The notes under the pieces are model-generated. The model made no database searches. It was not told the origin of the DNA and saw only the letters and a list, made by a program, of their open reading frames with translations. A program made the translations under genes and the position numbers. Positions 24,120-32,802 of a DNA stretch of 36,955 nt are shown in pieces. Location: the NCBI GenBank assembly GCA_019113885.1, contig DXGO01000123.1:1-36955 (forward strand), given 5' to 3'. Origin of the DNA: Candidatus Alistipes intestinipullorum (GTDB taxonomy: Bacteria; Bacteroidota; Bacteroidia; Bacteroidales; Rikenellaceae). The first letter of the stretch is position 1, and every line of letters begins with the position of its first letter.

Positions 24120-25102
24120 GTGCAAACCCGATGATGGAACAGGTGGGCCGATTGATCGGCGGCCTGTTGGCCGGCGGGAGCGAAGTGTTCCTTCCCGGCA
24201 TCGGGTCGCTGTATACGGAGCGGCGGCCCGCCCGGCGGATCAACCGCCGCGAAGTGATGCCTCCCCACCGGGGGGTATCGTTCACCTCGCAGCAGCGGGG
24301 GGTGTCGCTGGTCGAGGAGATCGCGCGCGTGCTGCAGGCCAACGGTGCCGAGGCGGAGGACCTGCAGGCGATGGCCCAATCGGTGTACGACCGTTGGATT
24401 GCCCGGGCCCTCGATGGCGAGACGCTGACTGTCGAGGGTGTCGGTGTATTGAAACACAAGCATTTTACCTCCGACGAAGCGTTCGAGCGGCGGTTGAATC
24501 CCCAGGGCCTGAAGGCAGTGCGCCTTCCGCGGCCGCGGCGTTTCGACTGGGTTTGCTGGGTAGGGGTCGTGGCCGTGGTATGTGCCGCGGCCATCGGCAT
24601 CTATGCCTGGCAGATGTTCCGGGTTGATGCTCCCGAATCGGTGCCTATGACGCGCCTGGTGCCGGCCCAACGGATTGACAGCCTGGCCGGGGCCGTGACT
24701 GCCGATTCAATGACGGTTGCCACGCCTGCGACCGCGAGCGCATCTGCAACCGCAACAGCGACCACAAACACGTCCATATCCGCATCAACTTCGAGTACGC
24801 CGACCTCTTCCGCAACGGCTGCTTCGGCCACAACGTCGGCCGCAGGTGACGCTTCCGCTGTGGCATCGTTGATCTCGGGCCATCATTATGTGGTGCTGGG
24901 GGTCTTCAGCACGCCGGAAAATGCCGCCCGGGCGGCATCCTCCGCTTCGTCGCGCGACGTGGCCCTCACGTGCGGCGTCTACCGCTTCGGCGCGAAATAC
25001 ATGGTTTCGCCCTTCGAGTCGGATGACCCGGAGGCGTGCCGGCTCTTCATCCGTGCGCATGCCGAGCGGTTCCCCGACATGTGGGTATATTCGGCCCGTT
25101 GA
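24116..25102 (+). CDS. HU-CCDC81-like and SPOR domain membrane protein
   Basis: This 328-residue protein has two HU-like (CCDC81-type) domains at about residues 5-60 and 62-138. The segments LPGIGSLYTERRPARRIN and TLTVEGVGVLKHKHF resemble the prokaryotic HU-CCDC81 repeats. One membrane helix spans 144-166 (FDWVCWVGVVAVVCAAAIGIYAW). A Ser/Thr/Ala-only linker covers about 185-243. The C-terminal SPOR domain (248-328) contains HHYVVLGVFSTPENA and FGAKYMVSPF. In this family the SPOR part is periplasmic and binds peptidoglycan stripped of stem peptides; the HU part faces the cytoplasm. Its job is probably in the cell wall or division, but is not established. The gene overlaps lgt by 4 bp (ATGA). 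Confidence 0.85.
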   Translation: MSANPMMEQVGRLIGGLLAGGSEVFLPGIGSLYTERRPARRINRREVMPPHRGVSFTSQQRGVSLVEEIARVLQANGAEAEDLQAMAQSVYDRWIARALDGETLTVEGVGVLKHKHFTSDEAFERRLNPQGLKAVRLPRPRRFDWVCWVGVVAVVCAAAIGIYAWQMFRVDAPESVPMTRLVPAQRIDSLAGAVTADSMTVATPATASASATATATTNTSISASTSSTPTSSATAASATTSAAGDASAVASLISGHHYVVLGVFSTPENAARAASSASSRDVALTCGVYRFGAKYMVSPFESDDPEACRLFIRAHAERFPDMWVYSAR

Positions 25103-25590
25103 TGCGTCCGTCCGATCTCATAACCCGGCTGATCGACTGGTTTTATATCCGGCCCGTAGCGGCCATCGTTCCGCGGCAGGTGTTTCGTTACGCCGTTTGC
25201 GGCGGCATGAACGTCGTCTTCGGGTGGGTGTGCTATTTCTTGATTTACAATTATCTGATCGACAAACAACTGGTCGATCTCGGTTTTGTGGCCGTTTCGG
25301 CGCATGTCATGGCCATGCTGTTGACTTTCCCGCTAACCTTCTTTGCGGGCTTCTGGCTCAACCGCAACGTGGCGTTCCGTCGTTCGCCGCTGCCGTCGGG
25401 CACGCAGCTGTTCCGCTACCTGCTGTCGGTGGCAGGGTCGATCGGGGTGAATTACGTATGTCTGAAATTCTTTGTCGAGGCGTGCCATGTCTGGGCCACG
25501 CCCTCGCAGATGTTGGCCACGTGCGTGACGGCCGTCTACAGCTTCTTCGCAGCCAAATATTTCACGTTCCGCCACGCTGAGGGAGTGTGA
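25102..25590 (+). CDS. GtrA family membrane protein
   Basis: This 162-residue protein of the GtrA/DPMS3 type has four membrane helices, with VFRYAVCGGMNVVFGWVCYF at the first and the conserved GFWLNRNVAFRRS loop after the second. GtrA proteins are thought to flip or position lipid-linked sugars in the inner membrane. No glycosyltransferase gene is adjacent. Its ATG overlaps the TGA of the SPOR gene (TGATG). It is the last gene of the six-gene run that begins at 20867, and a strong hairpin follows 40 nt later. Confidence 0.87.
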   Translation: MRPSDLITRLIDWFYIRPVAAIVPRQVFRYAVCGGMNVVFGWVCYFLIYNYLIDKQLVDLGFVAVSAHVMAMLLTFPLTFFAGFWLNRNVAFRRSPLPSGTQLFRYLLSVAGSIGVNYVCLKFFVEACHVWATPSQMLATCVTAVYSFFAAKYFTFRHAEGV

Positions 25591-25629
25591 TCCCCGGGAC
25601 GGGGGAGGACACCTTCGCAACAACCGTAT

Positions 25630-25664
25630 GACAAGGGGCGATGTGATACACATCGCCCCTTGTC
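25630..25664. terminator. Bidirectional terminator between the GtrA gene and uvrB
   Basis: GACAAGGGGCGATGTG and its exact complement form a 16-bp stem around the loop ATA, between two convergent genes. CCTTTC follows on the plus strand. Confidence 0.88.
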
Positions 25665-25712
25665 CTTTCGCTGTTTGCCGCCCGATCCGTCCTGTGTGCC
25701 GCCTGGCTTGTC

Positions 25713-27821
25713 TTATTTGCCGCCCGGCCTGCGGCTGCCTGCCGCGATTCCGGTGTTGGCGCGGTTCTGCTCACGCAGCTTTTGCAACTCGTACATCCGG
25801 TCGCGGAACTTCGCCGCGGCGAGGAAATCGAGCGATTTCGCCGCACGCTCCATATCCTCGCGCGCCCGGTCGATCAGCGCGTCGAGGTCTCCGCCGGGCC
25901 CCGGTGTCGCGGGACCTGCGGTGTAATCCTTCTGTATGTCGGCTGCCGCGGCGTAGTGCTCTTCGGCCAGGGGGTAGGCCCGCAGGTCGATCTTCGGGGT
26001 CTCCTCCTGCTGTCCGGCGAGCAGCGTACTGGGCCCCGTGCCGCTGCGCTGCGCCCGGCGGGGCAGCATCTCGTGCTCTATGTTGAAGCGCACCTGTTTC
26101 TCGCGGCGGCGGTTGCTCTGTTCGATGGTCTGGCGCATCGATTCGGTACAGGTGTCGGCGTAGAGGATCACGTTGCCCTGCGCGTGGCGGGCCGCACGTC
26201 CGGCGATCTGCGTCAGTGACCGCACGTTGCGCAGAAATCCCTCCTTGTCGGCGTCGAGAATTGCCACGAGCGCCACCTCCGGGAGGTCGAGCCCTTCGCG
26301 CAGCAGGTTCACGCCCACCAATACGTCGAACAACCCGGCGCGGAGGTCTTCGAGAATCTGGATGCGTTCGAGCGTGTCGACGTCCGAGTGGATGTAGCGG
26401 TTGCGCACCCCCACGCGGTCGAAATACTTCGACAACTCTTCGGCCATGCGCTTCGTGATGGTCGTCACGAGCACCTTGTCGTCGTTCTTCACGCGCTTGT
26501 CGATCTCCTCGATCAGGTCGTCGATCTGGTTGAGCGTCACGCGCACCTCGAGCGGGGGGTCGACAAGCCCCGTGGGGCGTATGAGCTGTTCGGCGACGAC
26601 CCCCTCGCTCTTCATCAGCTCCCAGTCGGCGGGGGTGGCGCTCACGTAGATCGTAGTGTTCTGCAGCTGCTCGAACTCCTCGAAGGTGACCGGGCGGTTG
26701 TCCTTGGCCGCGGGGAGCCGGAATCCGTACTCCACGAGGTTCTCCTTGCGGGCGCGGTCGCCGCCGAACATGGCGTGGACCTGAGGCAGCGTCACGTGGC
26801 TCTCGTCGACGACCATCAGGTAATCCTTCGGGAAGTAGTCGATCAGGCAGAAGGGGCGCGTCCCGGCGGCGCGTCCGTCGAAGTAGCGCGAGTAGTTCTC
26901 GATGCCGGGGCAGTAGCCGAGCTCCTTGATCATCTCCAGGTCGTATTCGACACGCTGCTTGATGCGCTGCGCCTCGACCATGCGGCCTTCGCGTTCGAAG
27001 AATTCGATCTGCTTGCCGAGGTCGAGGTAGATCTGCTGCACGGCGGTGTTGATGCGCTCCTTGGTCGTTACGAAGAGGTTCGTGGGGTAGAGCGTCAGCG
27101 AGTCGAGCGAGTGGATGCGCTGCCCCGTGACGGGGTCGATGGTCTGGATGGCCTCGACCTCGTTGTCGAAGAACATCACCCGGAAACACTGGTTGCCGAA
27201 CTCCCCGAAGGCGGCCATGATGTCCACGGTGTCGCCGTTGACGCGGAAGGTCGCGGGGGCGAGTTCGCGCTCGGTGCGGGTGTAGAGCGCCTCGACGAGC
27301 TTGTAGAGGAAGTGCTTGTAGCTGACGACCTGCCCGACCTCGATGTGGATGGCCGTGGCGTGGAAATCCGCCGGGTTGCCGCAGCCGTAGAGGCACGAGA
27401 CGCTCGAGACGACGATCACGTCGCTGCGTCCCGAGAGGAGCGTGGCGATGGTGCTCAGGCGCATCTTCTCGATCTCGGCGTTGATCGAGAGGTCCTTCTC
27501 GATGTAGGTGTCGGTCGAGGGGAGGTAGGCCTCGGGCTGGTAGTAGTCGTAGTAGGAGACGAAGTACTCGACGGCGTTTTCGGGGAAGAAGTTGCGGAAC
27601 TCTCCGTAGAGCTGTGCCGCGAGGGTCTTGTTGTGGCTCAGCACGAGGGTCGGGCGGTTCAGTTGCGCGATGACGTTCGCAACGGTGAAGGTCTTTCCCG
27701 AGCCGGTGACGCCGAGCAGGACATTGTGTTTCGAACCGTGGCGGATCGAGCCGACGAGCTGTTCGATCGCTTCCGGCTGGTCGCCCATCGGGGCATAGTC
27801 CGATACGAGTTTGAAATCCAT
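25713..27821 (-). CDS. uvrB: Excinuclease ABC subunit B
   Basis: UvrB is the damage-verifying helicase-like core of nucleotide excision repair. The 702-residue protein has Walker A LLGVTGSGKTFTVANVIA (residues 36-53), the beta-hairpin YYDYYQPEAYLPSTDTYIEKD, motif II VDESHVTLPQVHAMFGGDRARK, motif VI SLTQIAGRAARHAQGNVILYAD, and a C-terminal UVR coiled-coil (ALIDRAREDMERAAKSLDFLAAAKFRDRMYELQ). The Arg/Gly-rich tail (GIAAGSRRPGGK) runs about 20 residues past it. The start ATG at 27821 is the standard MDFKLVSDYAPMGDQPEAI; a longer in-frame start at 27950 lies upstream of the -7 box and is rejected. It is divergent from dnaG by 100 bp. Confidence 0.97.
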   Translation of the reverse strand: MDFKLVSDYAPMGDQPEAIEQLVGSIRHGSKHNVLLGVTGSGKTFTVANVIAQLNRPTLVLSHNKTLAAQLYGEFRNFFPENAVEYFVSYYDYYQPEAYLPSTDTYIEKDLSINAEIEKMRLSTIATLLSGRSDVIVVSSVSCLYGCGNPADFHATAIHIEVGQVVSYKHFLYKLVEALYTRTERELAPATFRVNGDTVDIMAAFGEFGNQCFRVMFFDNEVEAIQTIDPVTGQRIHSLDSLTLYPTNLFVTTKERINTAVQQIYLDLGKQIEFFEREGRMVEAQRIKQRVEYDLEMIKELGYCPGIENYSRYFDGRAAGTRPFCLIDYFPKDYLMVVDESHVTLPQVHAMFGGDRARKENLVEYGFRLPAAKDNRPVTFEEFEQLQNTTIYVSATPADWELMKSEGVVAEQLIRPTGLVDPPLEVRVTLNQIDDLIEEIDKRVKNDDKVLVTTITKRMAEELSKYFDRVGVRNRYIHSDVDTLERIQILEDLRAGLFDVLVGVNLLREGLDLPEVALVAILDADKEGFLRNVRSLTQIAGRAARHAQGNVILYADTCTESMRQTIEQSNRRREKQVRFNIEHEMLPRRAQRSGTGPSTLLAGQQEETPKIDLRAYPLAEEHYAAAADIQKDYTAGPATPGPGGDLDALIDRAREDMERAAKSLDFLAAAKFRDRMYELQKLREQNRANTGIAAGSRRPGGK

Positions 27822-27826
27822 CGGGA

Positions 27827-27834
27827 CAAAGATA
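27827..27834 (-). promoter_or_regulatory. -7 box TATCTTTG, 5 nt from the uvrB start codon
   Basis: A perfect TAnnTTTG match on the minus strand is followed by TCCCG and the ATG at 27821. TTTC lies 19 nt upstream, one mismatch from the -33 TTTG. A leaderless mRNA is predicted. No LexA-type box is apparent. Confidence 0.65.
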
Positions 27835-27908
27835 GGGAATTTTTGCGGGATGTGAAATCTATTTCGACGGGTGTGCGGGGTGCCGACACTATTGTCGGGA
27901 ATTTTGCG

Positions 27909-27916
27909 TATCTTTG
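27909..27916 (+). promoter_or_regulatory. -7 box TATCTTTG, 5 nt from the dnaG start codon
   Basis: A perfect TAnnTTTG match is followed by CGCGT and the ATG at 27922, predicting a leaderless dnaG mRNA. It is 75 bp from the uvrB box on the other strand. Confidence 0.65.
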
Positions 27917-27921
27917 CGCGT

Positions 27922-29892
27922 ATGATCGACCGGGAAACAGTGGACCGCATTTACGCCGCCGCGAACATCGTGGATATTGTCGGCGACTACGTCACGCTCA
28001 AGCGAAAGGGCGTGAACTACGTGGCGTGCTGCCCGTTCCACAATGAGAAGACGCCGTCGTTCGTCGTCTCTCCCTCGAAAGGGGTCTACAAGTGCTTCGG
28101 TTGCGGGAAAGGGGGCAACGCTGTGACCTTCCTGATGGAGCACGAGAGCCTTTCATACCCCGAGGCACTGAAGATGGTGGCCAAACGCTATGGCATTGAG
28201 GTGCACGAAAAGGAGCTCACCGAGGAGGAGGTGCGGCGCAACGACGACCGCGAGTCTATGTTTGCCCTTAACGGCTGGGCTGCGGACTACTTCGCCCGCT
28301 ACCTGCACCAGGAATCCGAGGGTATGAGCGTCGGGATGAGTTACTTCCGCCAGAAACGCGGGCTGACCGATGCGACGATCGCGAAATTCGGCCTCGGTTT
28401 CTGCCCCTCGAAGGGCGACCGGATGTCGAAGGATGCCCTGGCCGCAGGGTATAAGCAGGAGTTCCTGCTCTCGACGGGCCTCTCGCTGGTCAGTGACCGC
28501 GACGGGTCGCTCTACGACCGCTTCCGCGACCGGGTGATCTTCCCTGTGCACAACATCTCGGGACGCATCGTGGCCTTCGGAGGCCGCACGCTGCGTACCG
28601 ACAAGCAGGTGGCCAAGTACCAGAACTCCCCAGAGAGCGAGATTTACAGCAAGAAACGCGAGCTCTACGGCCTGTACTTTGCCAAGAAGGCGATCCAGCA
28701 GCAGGAGTATGCGATTCTGGTCGAGGGGTACCTCGATGTGATCTCGATGCACCAGGCGGGGATCGAGAACGTCGTGGCCTCGTCCGGGACGTCGCTCACC
28801 ACGGAGCAGATCCGCCTGATCGGGCGCTTCACGAAGAACATCACGGTGATCTACGACGGCGACCCGGCGGGTATCCACGCCTCGCTGCGGGGCATCGACA
28901 TGATCCTGCACGAAGGGATGAACGTCCGTGTGGTGCTGCTCCCGGAGCCCGAAGACCCCGACTCCTTTGCCCAAAGCCATACGGCGGCCGAGGTACAGGC
29001 CTACATCCGCGACAACGAGCAGGATTTCCTCGCCTTCAAGGCGCGGCTGTTGCTGCAGGACGCCCAGGGCGACCCGATCCGCAAGGCGGCGTTGATCGGT
29101 GACATGGTGCAGTCGATCGCGCAGATTCCCGACCCGATCCAGCGCTCGGTCTACATCAAGGAGTGTGCGCGGATCATGGACATCGACGAGCGGATTCTTA
29201 TCGGCGAGGTGGCGCGCAAGCGGCTCACGACGTCGGGTGACCGCGAGACGGACGAGTTCCTGCGGCGTCAGACGGCGCTGCAACGGCAGGAGGAGGCGCA
29301 ACCCGAGGTGGAGTACAAGCAGCGGATCGAGGCGGGAAGCAGCTTCGAGGCGCTGGAGCGCGAGATCGTGAAGTACCTGCTCAAGTACGGGCACTGTTCG
29401 TTCGATTTCAAGGAGGGGCGCACGATGGTGGCGTGCAACGTTGCCGAGGTGATCTTCTCGGAGTTGAGCGACGACAATATCGAGTTCCGCAACCCGGTCT
29501 ATGCGAAGATCATGGCGCTGTACCGCGAGCAGTGGGAACAGTCGGGAACGGGCGTGGAGGTGCCTGTGCACCTCTTCCTGAACCACATCGATCCGGAGGT
29601 GTGCAACGCCTCGGTCGACCTCCTCACGTCGGACGACAACTACGTCCCGAGCGAGATGTGGCGCCGCAAGGAGGTGCATGTCGAGAGCGAGGCGGAGATT
29701 CTGGCCGTGGGGGTCCCCAAGGCGGTGACGCTCTACAAGTCGAAGGTTGTGGAGTCCCTTATCGGGGAGCTGCAGGCGCGGTTGGCGGAGGAACTGAACG
29801 AGGAGGAGGAGACGGAGATCATGCAGCGGCTGGCGGGCTACAACCGCGTGAAGGTCTCCATCGCGCGGAAGTTGCAGCGGCTGATCCTGTGA
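27922..29892 (+). CDS. dnaG: DNA primase
   Basis: DnaG makes RNA primers for replication. The 656-residue protein has the N-terminal zinc finger (CCPFHNEKTPSF with Cys37/His40, then KCFGCGKGG with Cys58/Cys61), the catalytic TOPRIM domain (IFPVHNISGRIVAFGGRTL, AILVEGYLDVISMHQAGIENVVASSGTSLT, VIYDGDPAGIHAS) and a C-terminal helicase-interaction region from about residue 430. The C-terminal domain is rich in Glu and Arg, as in other Bacteroidetes. No rpsU or rpoD sits next to it, so the classic macromolecular synthesis operon is not present here. The start is set by the -7 box 5 nt upstream. Confidence 0.97.
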   Translation: MIDRETVDRIYAAANIVDIVGDYVTLKRKGVNYVACCPFHNEKTPSFVVSPSKGVYKCFGCGKGGNAVTFLMEHESLSYPEALKMVAKRYGIEVHEKELTEEEVRRNDDRESMFALNGWAADYFARYLHQESEGMSVGMSYFRQKRGLTDATIAKFGLGFCPSKGDRMSKDALAAGYKQEFLLSTGLSLVSDRDGSLYDRFRDRVIFPVHNISGRIVAFGGRTLRTDKQVAKYQNSPESEIYSKKRELYGLYFAKKAIQQQEYAILVEGYLDVISMHQAGIENVVASSGTSLTTEQIRLIGRFTKNITVIYDGDPAGIHASLRGIDMILHEGMNVRVVLLPEPEDPDSFAQSHTAAEVQAYIRDNEQDFLAFKARLLLQDAQGDPIRKAALIGDMVQSIAQIPDPIQRSVYIKECARIMDIDERILIGEVARKRLTTSGDRETDEFLRRQTALQRQEEAQPEVEYKQRIEAGSSFEALEREIVKYLLKYGHCSFDFKEGRTMVACNVAEVIFSELSDDNIEFRNPVYAKIMALYREQWEQSGTGVEVPVHLFLNHIDPEVCNASVDLLTSDDNYVPSEMWRRKEVHVESEAEILAVGVPKAVTLYKSKVVESLIGELQARLAEELNEEEETEIMQRLAGYNRVKVSIARKLQRLIL

Positions 29893-29985
29893 TTGAAAAA
29901 AAGGGGGCGGGTCTCGGGTTGTACACGCATCACTGCGCATACTGTGTGCAAACAGAAAATAAACAGAAAGATGTGTAAAACATAT

Positions 29986-29993
29986 CAAAGATA
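29986..29993 (-). promoter_or_regulatory. Stray -7 box TATCTTTG pointing back into dnaG
   Basis: A perfect TAnnTTTG match lies on the minus strand in the dnaG-smpB gap (29893-30062). If used, it would give an RNA antisense to the 3' end of dnaG. The gap also holds the direct repeat AAACAGAAA (29949-29967 region). For smpB only a poor plus-strand match (TACCTTGA) is visible. Confidence 0.3.
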
Positions 29994-30062
29994 AGAATAG
30001 TTACCTTGACCGATTCCCACCCCCGCGGTAGAGATTCGCAATTAGTGTGCCGATACGGAGAT

Positions 30063-30527
30063 ATGAGTGAACAAAAGAAGATAAATATTCGGAACAAACG
30101 CGCGACGTTCGACTATGAGATTCTCGAAGAGTACGTTGCGGGCATCGTGCTTTTCGGTACGGAGATCAAGTCGATCCGTGCGGGCAAGGCGTCGATGGTC
30201 GATTCGTTCTGCTATTTCGACAAGGGCGAACTGTGGATTCGCGGTATCAACATCGCCGAATATGCCTGGGGAACGTGCAACAACCATGTGCCGCGCCGTG
30301 ACCGGAAGCTGCTGCTGACCTCCCGTGAGTTGGAGAAGCTGCAGCGAGCCTCGCAGGACCGGGGCCTCACGATCGTGGGGCTGCGGATGTTTCTCAACGA
30401 GCGTGGGCTGGCGAAAGTGGTCGTGGGGCTGGCCCGCGGCCGGAAGTCGTACGACAAGCGCGAGTACCTGAAGGAGAACGATGCCCGCCGCGAGATGGAC
30501 AAGGCGATGAAACACTACGCACGATGA
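30063..30527 (+). CDS. smpB: tmRNA-binding protein SmpB
   Basis: SmpB binds tmRNA and brings it to stalled ribosomes for trans-translation. The 154-residue protein has [59 protein letters not shown] and the basic C-terminal tail [27 protein letters not shown], all as expected. The ATG at 30063 gives the standard start; the frame stays open to 30006 but the extra residues are not conserved-looking. It is coupled to the HAD phosphatase gene by a 4-bp overlap (ATGA). Confidence 0.96.
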   Translation: MSEQKKINIRNKRATFDYEILEEYVAGIVLFGTEIKSIRAGKASMVDSFCYFDKGELWIRGINIAEYAWGTCNNHVPRRDRKLLLTSRELEKLQRASQDRGLTIVGLRMFLNERGLAKVVVGLARGRKSYDKREYLKENDARREMDKAMKHYAR

Positions 30528-31300
30528 TCCGGGCGCTGTTTCTGGATGTCGACGGGACGCTGCTGAGTTTCCGCACGCACGAGGTCCCCGCCTCGGCGCT
30601 TGAGGCGTTGGCCCGGGCGCACGAACGGGGCGTTCGGCTCTTCATTGCCACGGGCCGGGCGGTGGGTGACCTCGGGCCCCTCGCGGCAATCCCTTACGAC
30701 GGCGTCGTGGGGCTCAACGGCGCCGACTGCCGCCTGCGCGACGGACGTGTCGTGGCGAACCGCCCGATTGCCCGTGACGACTTCGAAAGAGCCCTGGAGC
30801 TCTCCGACGAGCTGGATTTTCCCGTCGGGCTGGAGCTCGACGAAGGAATCTATGTCAACCGCGTGACGCCGGTGGTCGAGGAGTTGGCGCGGCTGGTGGC
30901 CCATCCGACTCCCGAGGTGACCGACCTGCGGGCGTTGTTCGACCGTGCGGCATGCTGCCAGATGTGCTTCTATCTCGACCCGGAACTCGAACGGCAGGTG
31001 ATGGCGCGTCTGCCCTCCCTGATGTCGAGCCGCTGGTGCTCGCTCTTCGTCGACGTCAACGTCCGGGGGGTTGACAAGGCTACGGGACTGCGGGAGATGG
31101 CCGCCCATTTCGGGATGGCGATTTCCGAGACGATGGCCTTCGGAGACGGGGGCAATGACGCCCCGATGCTGCGTGCGGCGGGTATCGGCGTGGCGATGGG
31201 CAACGGGTGCGACGAGGCGCTTGCAGCGGCCGATTACACGACGGCGTCGGTCGACGACGACGGCATCCTTCGGGCACTGGAGCACTTCGGGGTGATCTGA
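30524..31300 (+). CDS. Cof-type HAD-superfamily phosphatase
   Basis: This 258-residue phosphatase has the HAD nucleophile motif [11 protein letters not shown] (Asp8 and Asp10), motif II IATGRAV, and the motif III/IV region DKATGL plus [28 protein letters not shown]2-type cap lies between about residues 80 and 180. The family removes phosphate from sugar or nucleotide phosphates and flavin precursors; the substrate cannot be read from the sequence. Its start overlaps the smpB stop by 4 bp, so the two are cotranslated. Confidence 0.9.
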   Translation: MIRALFLDVDGTLLSFRTHEVPASALEALARAHERGVRLFIATGRAVGDLGPLAAIPYDGVVGLNGADCRLRDGRVVANRPIARDDFERALELSDELDFPVGLELDEGIYVNRVTPVVEELARLVAHPTPEVTDLRALFDRAACCQMCFYLDPELERQVMARLPSLMSSRWCSLFVDVNVRGVDKATGLREMAAHFGMAISETMAFGDGGNDAPMLRAAGIGVAMGNGCDEALAAADYTTASVDDDGILRALEHFGVI

Positions 31301-31413
31301 GTGGCGGGCCGATGGCGATTCAGGACAAGCGAGGCGCCTCGGCCTCTTCCGGACACTGCCCTGTGCAGGATATACGGTAACCATGTAACCGAAAATGTTG
31401 TAAAAGAAAAGAT

Positions 31414-32121
31414 ATGTCATTGATTCTCTGTATTGAAACCGGCACGGACATCTGCTCCGTGGGGATCGCCAAGGAGGGCGAACTGCTGTCGCTGCGCGAG
31501 AGCGACGAGGGGCGCGACCACGCCCGCAAGGTGGCGGTTTTCGTCGACGAACTGCTGCGTGAGACGGGCATTGCGCCCGACGATCTCGACGCCGTGGCCG
31601 TGGGCAAGGGCCCGGGGTCGTACACCGGGCTGCGCATTGGGGTGTCGTTCGCCAAGGGCCTCTGCTACGGGTTGCACAAGCCTCTGGTGGCTGTCGGGTC
31701 GCTCGATGCCCTGACCGAGGTGGCCCGCGAGGACTACGAGGCGGGCATCGTCTCGGTCGACGACTGGGAGCGGGCGTGGCTCTGCCCGATGGTCGACGCG
31801 CGGCGCATGGAGGTCTACGCGCAGGTCTTCGACACCGCGGGCAAGGCGCAGACGGAGGTCTCGGCCGAGGTGGTCGATGGCGACAGTTTCGCCGACTTCC
31901 GTCGCGGCGACCCACCCTTCGTGATTTTCGGCAGCGGGGCACGCAAATGTGCCGAGGTACTTCCCGACGCGCGGTTGATCGAGGTGGTCCCCTCGGCCCG
32001 CGGGCTGGCGCGCCTGGCGCAACAGGCCTTCGACGCAGGACGCACGGAGGATATTGCCTACTTCGAGCCCTTCTACCTGAAGGACTTTGTCGTGACAACC
32101 TCGCGCAAGTCGCTCTTCTGA
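31414..32121 (+). CDS. tsaB: tRNA N6-threonylcarbamoyladenosine complex subunit TsaB
   Basis: TsaB pairs with TsaD (and TsaE) to place threonylcarbamoyl on A37 of tRNAs that read ANN codons. The 235-residue protein is the ASKHA-fold subunit: ILCIETGTDICSVGIA at the start and VGKGPGSYTGLRIGVSFAKGLCYG at residues 67-90. tsaD and tsaE are not in the window. No -7 box is evident in the 31301-31413 gap, which has a GTAACC-AT-GTAACC repeat at about 31377-31390, and the gene may be read from upstream. Confidence 0.93.
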   Translation: MSLILCIETGTDICSVGIAKEGELLSLRESDEGRDHARKVAVFVDELLRETGIAPDDLDAVAVGKGPGSYTGLRIGVSFAKGLCYGLHKPLVAVGSLDALTEVAREDYEAGIVSVDDWERAWLCPMVDARRMEVYAQVFDTAGKAQTEVSAEVVDGDSFADFRRGDPPFVIFGSGARKCAEVLPDARLIEVVPSARGLARLAQQAFDAGRTEDIAYFEPFYLKDFVVTTSRKSLF

Positions 32122-32157
32122 TCCGGTGTTGACGCCGAATCCTTCATCCAACCGCCC

Positions 32158-32706
32158 ATGACCGACGCGGAAGTGATCGATCTGCTGCAGGCACGGTTCT
32201 ACGACCGCTTTGCCGACACGGTGGCCGAACGCATCACGGCGGCCGATGCTGTCGGTGCGTTGTACCGTGTAGCGACCTCGCCGCATGAGACGCTGCCGGT
32301 GGCCGCGCGGCACCGGGTGCTGTTCCGCAGCGCCTACGTACTCGAACGGGTTTATTTCTCGGCGCAGGCCTCGTTCCTCCCCTTTGCCGAGGATTTCTGC
32401 CGACGGGCCTATCCCGAGTGCCGGGACGAGAGCGCCCGCCGCTGCTTCGGCAAGATCATGTCCGACCTGCTGACCCGTGTGCGGCCCGATGCGCCGACCC
32501 TCGGACGGATTGCTGAAACGGCTGCCGAATGGGCGGTCGACCTGCAGTCGAAGGTGGCCGTGCGGGTCTGGGCCGTGGAGGTGCTGAAACAGTGCCGGGG
32601 ACGTGTCGCGTGGGTCGACGAGGTGTGGGACGACGTCGTGGAGGCGCAGGCCCGGGGTGCCACGCCGGGGATCGTGAGCCGGTTGCGCCGGAGCTGGCGG
32701 AGGTAA
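32158..32706 (+). CDS. Unrecognised all-helical protein after tsaB
   Basis: I do not recognise this 182-residue protein with certainty. It is predicted to be entirely helical and looks like short HEAT/ARM-type repeats (AARHRVLFRSAYVLERVYF, SARRCFGKIMSDLL, VDLQSKVAVRVWAVEVLKQCRG). It resembles small Bacteroidales proteins that are sometimes wrongly labelled adenylosuccinate lyase, but it has no lyase signature. It starts 36 nt after tsaB in the same direction and is probably cotranscribed. The C-terminus is basic (RLRRSWRR). Function unknown. Confidence 0.75.
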   Translation: MTDAEVIDLLQARFYDRFADTVAERITAADAVGALYRVATSPHETLPVAARHRVLFRSAYVLERVYFSAQASFLPFAEDFCRRAYPECRDESARRCFGKIMSDLLTRVRPDAPTLGRIAETAAEWAVDLQSKVAVRVWAVEVLKQCRGRVAWVDEVWDDVVEAQARGATPGIVSRLRRSWRR

Positions 32707-32760
32707 CGGGCGGCCCCGAAAAAAAAACTATAAAAAATAGTTGACGACCGGAAAAATGGT

Positions 32761-32768
32761 TATCTTTG
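32761..32768 (+). promoter_or_regulatory. -7 box TATCTTTG of the thioredoxin-fold lipoprotein gene
   Basis: Perfect TAnnTTTG with TTG 17 nt upstream (TAGTTGACG). The leader to the ATG at 32803 is about 30 nt. Confidence 0.65.
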
Positions 32769-32802
32769 CTCTGTAAGAGCTAATCCTGTAAAATTCCGAA
32801 CG

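Noticed and set aside
28153..29988. 611-codon minus-strand ORF over dnaG, starting next to a perfect -7 box
   Set aside because: The translation is Arg/Leu/His/Val-rich with no recognisable domain and starts with TTG. The primase motifs on the other strand are clear. Only the promoter-like box is kept, as a weak finding.
31330..31341. 12-bp palindrome CGAGGCGCCTCG before tsaB
   Set aside because: Short GC palindromes are common here; there is no T-run and no second copy to suggest an operator.
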